Below are positions 24,218 through 29,608 of a stretch of DNA of 29,608 nt, piece after piece (position 1 is the stretch's first letter; the number at the start of each line of letters is the position of its first letter). The notes under the pieces are model-generated. The model searched no databases, was not told the DNA's origin, and saw only the letters and a program-made list of their open reading frames with translations. Origin of the DNA: Anaerolineaceae bacterium UBA1363 (GTDB lineage: Bacteria > Chloroflexota > Anaerolineae > Anaerolineales > Anaerolineaceae); contig DBRR01000048.1 in the NCBI GenBank assembly GCA_002306055.1, positions 1-29,608 on the forward strand, given 5' to 3'. Position numbers and translations under genes: made by a program.

Positions 24218-24798
24218 TGGAATACATTCGCACTGCCATCCCGGAAGTGATCTTGATGAAACCAATAGTCTTTGGCGATCATCGTGGATTTTTCCTGGAG
24301 ACCTTTCGTCAGTCAGAGTTTGATGCCTTCTGCGGGCACCAGGATTTCGTGCAGGACAACCATTCCGGTTCCAGGCAGGGTATCGTGCGCGGGCTGCATT
24401 ATCAACTCCATCAAACACAGGGTAAGCTGGTGCGGGCAGCCGTGGGTGAGGTGTTCGACGTCGCTGTCGATATCCGCCAGGGCTCTCCAACCTTTGGCAA
24501 ATGGGTTGGCGCGGTCCTGAGCGCCGAAAATCGCCATCAACTCTGGGTGCCCCCAGGTTTTGCGCATGGTTATTATGTGATGAGTGAGTGGGCAGAATTC
24601 CTTTATAAAGCAACGAATTATTACGCCCCTGAATGGGAGCGAAGCATTCTTTGGAATGACCCGGCGATCGGTATCGAATGGCCATTGGTGGAGGGAGCAT
24701 TGCCAACCCTTTCGAACAGAGACGCTATGGCGCCAAGATTGGCTGATGCGGAAGTCTTTCCGGTTGGCTGGTCGGCAGACATGATAGTCAAGGAGTAG
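24217..24798 (+). CDS. rfbC: dTDP-4-dehydrorhamnose 3,5-epimerase
   Basis: The 193-residue cupin enzyme carries out the third step to dTDP-L-rhamnose: epimerisation at C3 and C5 of dTDP-4-keto-6-deoxyglucose. Motifs are FGDHRGFFLETFR, VQDNHSGSRQGIVRGLHYQ with catalytic His61, and the Tyr region LYKATNYYAPEWERSI (about residues 129-144). The C-terminus is slightly longer than in minimal family members. It is the first of four consecutive rhamnose genes and is translationally coupled with the ABC ATPase gene. Confidence 0.95.
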   Translation: MEYIRTAIPEVILMKPIVFGDHRGFFLETFRQSEFDAFCGHQDFVQDNHSGSRQGIVRGLHYQLHQTQGKLVRAAVGEVFDVAVDIRQGSPTFGKWVGAVLSAENRHQLWVPPGFAHGYYVMSEWAEFLYKATNYYAPEWERSILWNDPAIGIEWPLVEGALPTLSNRDAMAPRLADAEVFPVGWSADMIVKE

Positions 24799-24800
24799 CT

Positions 24801-25880
24801 ATGAAAAACTTGCTGGTCACCGGAGGAGCGGGTTTTATCGGCTCAAACTTCATCCACTACTTGCTGCAACAAGACCTGGACGTAAAAATCGTCAACCTGG
24901 ACGCGCTGACTTATGCCGGCAGCCTCGAAAACCTCAAAGACCTTCCTCACCCCGAGCGGCATCTGTTTGTTAATGGAAACATCACCGACCGCACCTTGCT
25001 GGACCAGCTTTTCAGCGAGCACAAAATCGATACGGTCATCAATTTTGCAGCTGAATCGCACGTGGATCGGTCCATCCTCAACCCCGGTGTCTTCGTGGAA
25101 ACCAATGTGGTCGGCACCTACACTCTGCTCGAAGCAGCTCGCCGTGCCTGGATAGTCGATAAGATCGTTCCCCTTGAAGAAACCCGTTTCCACCATGTCT
25201 CCACGGATGAGGTTTTTGGCACGCTGACCCGCGAGGATCCGCCTTTCGAAGAGGATACTCCCTACGGGCCGCGTTCGCCTTATGCTGCGGCAAAAGCCTC
25301 CAGCGACCACTTTGTGCGCGCTTATTACACGACATTTGGTCTGCCCATCAGCATCAGCAATTGCTCCAATAATTATGGTCCGCGCCAGTTCCCCGAGAAA
25401 CTCATCCCGCTGATAATACTGAACGCCCTGAACGGAAAACCTCTGCCGGTTTACGGCGACGGTATGCAGATCCGCGATTGGCTCTACGTGGATGACCACT
25501 GCGAGGCGATCCTGCGCATCGTGCAGAATGGGAAGGTTGGCGAAACCTATTGCGTGGGCGGCGATAATCAACCTCCCAATATCGAAATCGTCAAGACCAT
25601 CTGCGACATCCTCGACGAATTGCAGCCCAATTCAGCCTATGCCCCGCACAATCAGTTGATCACCTACGTTGCTGACCGACCGGGGCATGACCGCCGTTAC
25701 GACATCAACATCGCAAAAATCGAACACGAACTTGGCTGGAAGCCCAGCCACGATTTGCGCCAGGGCTTGCTGGACACGGTAAAATGGTATCTGGACAACC
25801 CCGCCTGGGTTGAAGCAATCACAAAACAGTCAGATTATAGCAACTGGCTCCAGAAGAACTATTCGGGCAGAAAGGCGTAG
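24801..25880 (+). CDS. rfbB: dTDP-glucose 4,6-dehydratase
   Basis: The 359-residue extended short-chain dehydrogenase carries out the second step of dTDP-rhamnose synthesis. The NAD site is GGAGFIGSNF (residues 8-17), the catalytic residues are the STDEVFG motif and Tyr161/Lys165 in YAAAKAS, and SNNYGPRQFPEKLIPL is the sugar-nucleotide site. The ATG follows the rfbC stop by 2 nt, with AAGGAG inside that gene's end. Confidence 0.96.
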   Translation: MKNLLVTGGAGFIGSNFIHYLLQQDLDVKIVNLDALTYAGSLENLKDLPHPERHLFVNGNITDRTLLDQLFSEHKIDTVINFAAESHVDRSILNPGVFVETNVVGTYTLLEAARRAWIVDKIVPLEETRFHHVSTDEVFGTLTREDPPFEEDTPYGPRSPYAAAKASSDHFVRAYYTTFGLPISISNCSNNYGPRQFPEKLIPLIILNALNGKPLPVYGDGMQIRDWLYVDDHCEAILRIVQNGKVGETYCVGGDNQPPNIEIVKTICDILDELQPNSAYAPHNQLITYVADRPGHDRRYDINIAKIEHELGWKPSHDLRQGLLDTVKWYLDNPAWVEAITKQSDYSNWLQKNYSGRKA

Positions 25881-25882
25881 AT

Positions 25883-26758
25883 ATGAAAGGGATCATCCTC
25901 GCAGGCGGCAAAGGCACCAGGCTCTACCCATTAACCATGGCGATCAGCAAGCAATTGCTGCCCGTTTATGACAAACCCATGATCTACTATCCTCTCTCGA
26001 TGCTGATGCTGGCGGGCATTCGGGACATTTTGGTCATCACGACGCCCGAAGACGGCGATCAGTATCGGCGTCTGTTGGGCGATGGAAGCAGGCTTGGAAT
26101 GAACTTCCAATATGCCGTCCAGGCGGTTCCGCGTGGGCTGGCAGATGCTTTCCTCGTTGGCAAAGAATTCATTGGAGACGATAAGGTCTGCCTGATTTTG
26201 GGCGATAATATCTTCTTTGGGCATGGCCTGCCGCAGATTTTGCGCAGTGCTGCTGAACAGGAAAACGGCGCGGTCGTGTTTGCCTACCCGGTCAGGGACC
26301 CCGAGCGTTACGGCGTGGTGGAGTTCGACGATAGAGGCAAAGCCATCAGCCTGGAAGAAAAACCGCTCAAACCGCGTTCCAATTACGCTGTGCCTGGAAT
26401 TTACTTTTACGATAACCGCGTGGTGCGCTACGCGGAAGAACTTGAACCCTCCCCGCGGGGTGAGATCGAAATCACGGATATCAATAAACGCTACCTGAGC
26501 GATGGCGAGCTCTCTGTGAAGGTACTGGGGCGGGGCATAGCCTGGCTGGATGCCGGCACGCACGAATCGCTGCTGCAGGCTTCGATGTTTGTGCAGGCAG
26601 TGGAAGATCGGCAGGGCATGATGATCTCCTGCGTGGAAGAGATCGCCTATCGAATGGGCTATATTGATGAAGAAGGGCTGCGCAAATGCGCCGAGCCTTT
26701 AACTGGTAATGGGTATGGACAGTATTTGATAAGATTTTTGGGTGAACTAAGCAAATGA
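25883..26758 (+). CDS. rfbA: Glucose-1-phosphate thymidylyltransferase
   Basis: The 291-residue nucleotidyltransferase makes dTDP-glucose from dTTP and glucose-1-phosphate, the first committed step. Motifs are GGKGTRLYPLT (residues 8-18), KPMIYYPLSML, LGDNIFFGHGL with the metal-binding Asp, and YGVVEFDDRGKAISLEEKP. WLDAGTHESLLQAS is near the end. Length is normal for the family. The gap to rfbB is 2 nt, and the gene overlaps rfbD by ATGA. Confidence 0.96.
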   Translation: MKGIILAGGKGTRLYPLTMAISKQLLPVYDKPMIYYPLSMLMLAGIRDILVITTPEDGDQYRRLLGDGSRLGMNFQYAVQAVPRGLADAFLVGKEFIGDDKVCLILGDNIFFGHGLPQILRSAAEQENGAVVFAYPVRDPERYGVVEFDDRGKAISLEEKPLKPRSNYAVPGIYFYDNRVVRYAEELEPSPRGEIEITDINKRYLSDGELSVKVLGRGIAWLDAGTHESLLQASMFVQAVEDRQGMMISCVEEIAYRMGYIDEEGLRKCAEPLTGNGYGQYLIRFLGELSK

Positions 26759-27633
26759 AAAAGATACTACAGATCGGAACCAAAGGTCAACTGGGTTGGG
26801 AACTGCTGCGTACCTGTGCGCCGCTTGGGGAGGTGGTCGCTCTCGATTACCCGGATGTGGATCTTTCCAACAGCACCGGTCTGCGCGAACTCGTGAGAAG
26901 TGTCAAACCCGACATCATCATGAATGCTGCGGCTTATACCAATGTGGACAAAGCTGAGAGTGAGCCTGAACTGGCGAGGGCAATCAATGCTACCGGTCCG
27001 GGTGTTTTGGCAGAAGAAGCCAAAAAGATCCATGCAGTGCTGGTGCACTACTCCACTGATTACGTCTTCGATGGCACCAAGGGCAGCCCATATGTGGAGA
27101 CCGACCAGCCCAATCCTCTGAACGTGTATGGTCAAACCAAGCTGGAGGGGGAGCAGGCGATTGCGGCTTCCGGATGCGTCAATTTGGTGTTGCGCACCAG
27201 CTGGGTGTATTCCATGCGCCAGGGGGGATTTGTGACCAAAGTGCTCCAATGGGCTCGAGAGCAAGAGGTTATGCGTGTGGTGGATGACCAGATCAGCAGC
27301 CCAACCTCAGCACGTCTATTGGCTGAGATCAGTGCTTTGATTTTAGCTAAGATTGATGGAAATGATATTAGTTGGACAGAAGAAAGAAGTGGCGTTTTCC
27401 ACGTTGCTGGTGACGGCGCTTGTAGTCGTTTTGAATGGGCAGAAAAAATTATAGAACTTGATCCGCGAAAAGAGGAACAGGTAGTAAAAAAACTTGAACG
27501 AGCCAGTAGTAGTGAATTCCTCGTGCCAGCAGTCCGACCAATGATTTCGGTTTTGAACAATGCTAAGTTGGAAAAAATGTTTGGTTTACGATTGCCACCT
27601 TGGGAAGTGGGTTTGAGATTGACCATTATTTAA
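26755..27633 (+). CDS. rfbD: dTDP-4-dehydrorhamnose reductase
   Basis: The 292-residue SDR enzyme carries out the final NAD(P)H-dependent reduction to dTDP-L-rhamnose. The nucleotide site is GTKGQLGWEL, the catalytic motif is STDYVFDG with Tyr125/Lys129 in YGQTK, and the substrate region is RTSWVYS. The C-terminus keeps RPMISVLNNAKLEKMFG, then ends a little early for the family. Composition changes within the gene: up to about 27330 it is GC-rich like rfbC-B-A, then it becomes AT-rich like the following glycosyltransferase gene, although the frame stays open and family motifs continue. Confidence 0.94.
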   Translation: MKKILQIGTKGQLGWELLRTCAPLGEVVALDYPDVDLSNSTGLRELVRSVKPDIIMNAAAYTNVDKAESEPELARAINATGPGVLAEEAKKIHAVLVHYSTDYVFDGTKGSPYVETDQPNPLNVYGQTKLEGEQAIAASGCVNLVLRTSWVYSMRQGGFVTKVLQWAREQEVMRVVDDQISSPTSARLLAEISALILAKIDGNDISWTEERSGVFHVAGDGACSRFEWAEKIIELDPRKEEQVVKKLERASSSEFLVPAVRPMISVLNNAKLEKMFGLRLPPWEVGLRLTII

Positions 27634-27640
27634 AGATTGA

Positions 27641-29608
27641 ATGACAAAGATGAATAGACCTGAGTATATAATCCAATCAAAAGTTGAAAAAAAGCACCCC
27701 ATTGCGGTTGTTTTGCACCTCTTCTATACCGAATTGTTTGATGAGATACGAACATATTTAAGTTTTCTTGAAGGCGACTTTGACCTTTATGTCTCTGTGC
27801 CCGAAGACAAAGAAAATTTTATCGAAACAATAAGATCTTATTACCCTGATGCTCGCGTATTGAAAGTAGAAAATAGAGGGCGTGATGTTGCTCCTTTTCT
27901 TGAGTTTCTAAAAGTGATATTGCTGTTGGATTATGAATTATTACTAAAAATTCACACTAAGGAGACACCTCACCGACCAGATGGAATTGCTTGGCGGAAA
28001 GATGTGTTCAGAAAAATACTTGGCTCAGAAGCTCATATAGAAAATATCAGAACAAGTTTTTCTGACAATCCATCCTTGGCTATGATTGGACCCAAAGATC
28101 ACGTTCTTGATTCGCGTTACTATATGGGCAGCAATCAAGATAGAGTGCAATCATTATTGTACAAAGCTGGTTACCCTCAATCCCTTCCGGAATCCTTTTC
28201 CTTTGTTGCTGGAACTATGTTTTGGGCGAAACCCGAAATTTTTAAAGCGATACTCAATATGGAAATTGAGACAGACAGTTTCGAACCAGAACCATTGCCT
28301 GCTGATGGTTGTTTGCCGCACGCTTTAGAGCGTTTTCTGGGGTTATTGGTAGAAGTACAGGGTTTTGAAATTAAATCAATAGACGAAGATGGAACTATCT
28401 CAACCCCGGATCCATACAAAATCTATCCTTTTGCCACTCCACCACCTCACCTGAGATTGCGGGAGTTGAAATCGGTTGTGTTTTATAGGGCATATGAAGA
28501 GGCGTATGCCATTGAACACTTACGTATTACAGCGCCTTTTACAGCTGCAGGAATCGCGATAATTGATGGTGTGAGGAATGGAATTGCAGATCCTAGTTTG
28601 GCAACCTACGGTGATGCCGTAATTTTCCAAAGAGAGTTTCCTAAAAACGTCCTCCTCTATGATCAGATAGTTTCTAAAGCCCGTGCCGCTGGGAAGTTTG
28701 TTCTTTACGAAATAGACGACCTGCTATTTGAATTGCCTGAAAATCATCCTGAACGAAAACAAGCGTTGTACAACGATGCACTCTTGCCAATGATTACAGC
28801 CATGGTAGATGCGGATTTAGTCCTGGTGCCCACGGAGGAACTAAGACGCATTGCAGAAGGCTTTAATCCCAACGTCATTGTTTTACCTAATTATTTGGAT
28901 GACACTTTATGGCATCTAAGAACACCCAGAGATTCAATAAATGATCGTTTGTTGAGGATCGGTTATATGGGGAGTAACTCTCACACGCCTGATTTGGCTC
29001 TTGTAACGCCCGTGCTAAAGGAAATTTTAAAGAAGTATGAAGGCAAAGTACAAGTAGATATCTGGGGTACACCACTGCCAGAAGGGCTTAATGGGGTTGA
29101 AGGAGTAAATTGGCACCCCTCCCCAACCAATGTATATAAAGATTTTGTCAAATTTTTTCAAACAATTGATTTTGATATAGCTATTGCCCCTCTTGTAGAT
29201 AATTTGTTTAACCGCTGTAAAAGTGGATTGAAATTCTTAGAATATAGTGCTAACGGTGTAGCTGGGGTTTACAGTAGGATTGATCCGTACGAATCAATCG
29301 TAGAAGATGGTGTTAATGGCTTTTTGGCAAGCAATCTGGATGAATGGTATGAATCCTTGAACAAATTGATAGAGAACCCCACTCTTCGCCAAGAGATTGC
29401 AAAGTTAGCCCAAAGGGACGTTGATAAAAACTGGTTGCTGTCCAAAAATATTCAAACGTGGAATGATATTTTTAAAAAATTGATTAATGACACTTTTCTT
29501 GAAGACTCAAATAAAGCAACGAGCACACATATTTTCAATGAAGTAAACCGACAACTTTATTTTGATAGAATGAACACTAAAGCCTACTCACAGAAGCGGG
29601 AAGAGGAG
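27641..29608 (+). CDS. RgpF-type rhamnan synthesis domain fused to glycosyltransferase (partial, runs off the window)
   Basis: An open frame from ATG 27641 (or ATG 27650) continues without a stop to the last base, 656 codons. The N-terminal domain (about residues 20-275) matches RgpF-type rhamnan synthesis proteins: FDLYVSVPEDKENF, ENRGRDVAPFLEFL, LLKIHTKETPHRPDG, WRKDVFRKILGS, and later FVAGTMFWAKPEIF. A glycosyltransferase part follows, with KFVLYEIDDLLFELPENHP, IGYMGSNSHTPDLALV, then CKSGLKFLEYSANGVAGVYS and SIVEDGVNGFLA, like GT4-type donors' C-terminal Rossmann fold. It follows rfbD by 7 nt in the same transcript and probably adds rhamnose or another sugar to the exported glycan. Confidence 0.85.
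   Translation, partial: MTKMNRPEYIIQSKVEKKHPIAVVLHLFYTELFDEIRTYLSFLEGDFDLYVSVPEDKENFIETIRSYYPDARVLKVENRGRDVAPFLEFLKVILLLDYELLLKIHTKETPHRPDGIAWRKDVFRKILGSEAHIENIRTSFSDNPSLAMIGPKDHVLDSRYYMGSNQDRVQSLLYKAGYPQSLPESFSFVAGTMFWAKPEIFKAILNMEIETDSFEPEPLPADGCLPHALERFLGLLVEVQGFEIKSIDEDGTISTPDPYKIYPFATPPPHLRLRELKSVVFYRAYEEAYAIEHLRITAPFTAAGIAIIDGVRNGIADPSLATYGDAVIFQREFPKNVLLYDQIVSKARAAGKFVLYEIDDLLFELPENHPERKQALYNDALLPMITAMVDADLVLVPTEELRRIAEGFNPNVIVLPNYLDDTLWHLRTPRDSINDRLLRIGYMGSNSHTPDLALVTPVLKEILKKYEGKVQVDIWGTPLPEGLNGVEGVNWHPSPTNVYKDFVKFFQTIDFDIAIAPLVDNLFNRCKSGLKFLEYSANGVAGVYSRIDPYESIVEDGVNGFLASNLDEWYESLNKLIENPTLRQEIAKLAQRDVDKNWLLSKNIQTWNDIFKKLINDTFLEDSNKATSTHIFNEVNRQLYFDRMNTKAYSQKREEE

Overview
The window reads as a chromosomal segment of a Chloroflexota bacterium, most likely Anaerolineae. 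This is an inference from gene style: membrane-anchored C39-like peptidases with Thr/Pro linkers and TPR tails, a stand-alone CHAD protein, short Wzt-type exporters, and -10 boxes lying almost on start codons. No rRNA, tRNA, integrase, transposase or CRISPR array was seen.

Layout. (1) 151-4251: three tandem paralogous membrane-anchored C39-like peptidases, then a SAM methyltransferase (4270-5034). (2) 5058-5610: a gene-free convergent gap filled by a GC-rich repeat array that switches from a 40-bp period to a 128/129-bp period. (3) 5670-7850, minus strand: sufS-sufE plus a two-cluster ferredoxin-like protein, an Fe-S/sulfur-transfer operon with its own promoter. (4) 8076-11058: PhoB/PhoR-type two-component pair and phoU, ending in a strong terminator. 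(5) 11100-17050: an AT-rich accessory island. It starts with a cassette of two exported proteins bracketed by a 154-bp direct repeat of the phoU 3' end plus its terminator (10948-11101 and 13028-13181, about 92% identical). After the second copy comes a small exported peptide gene, a large hairpin, and a three-gene ABC exporter or immunity module with two integral membrane proteins and one ATPase. (6) 17096-19635: two thymidylate-kinase-like paralogues, one with Arg in place of the Walker A Lys, and a CHAD (polyphosphate-binding type) protein. (7) 19722-21789, minus strand: a CorA-family transporter with a GMS instead of GMN motif, and a family 2 glycosyltransferase. (8) 21904-22398: membrane-anchored rhodanese. 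(9) 22624 to the end: a cell-surface polysaccharide locus with Wzm/Wzt-like ABC exporter, the complete dTDP-L-rhamnose set rfbC-B-A-D, and a large RgpF-glycosyltransferase fusion that runs off the window.

How the genes work together. rfbA-B-C-D make dTDP-rhamnose, the RgpF/GT protein probably builds a rhamnose-containing glycan, and the ABC pair exports it. phoB-phoR-phoU sense phosphate. The kinase/CHAD group may also concern phosphate or polyphosphate, but that link is by neighbourhood only. The least explained part is the island at 11100-16706. I regard the peptide plus dedicated ABC module, inserted behind a duplicated phoU tail, as the best candidate for an undescribed system. Its possible bacteriocin-like role is inference and no family was recognised.
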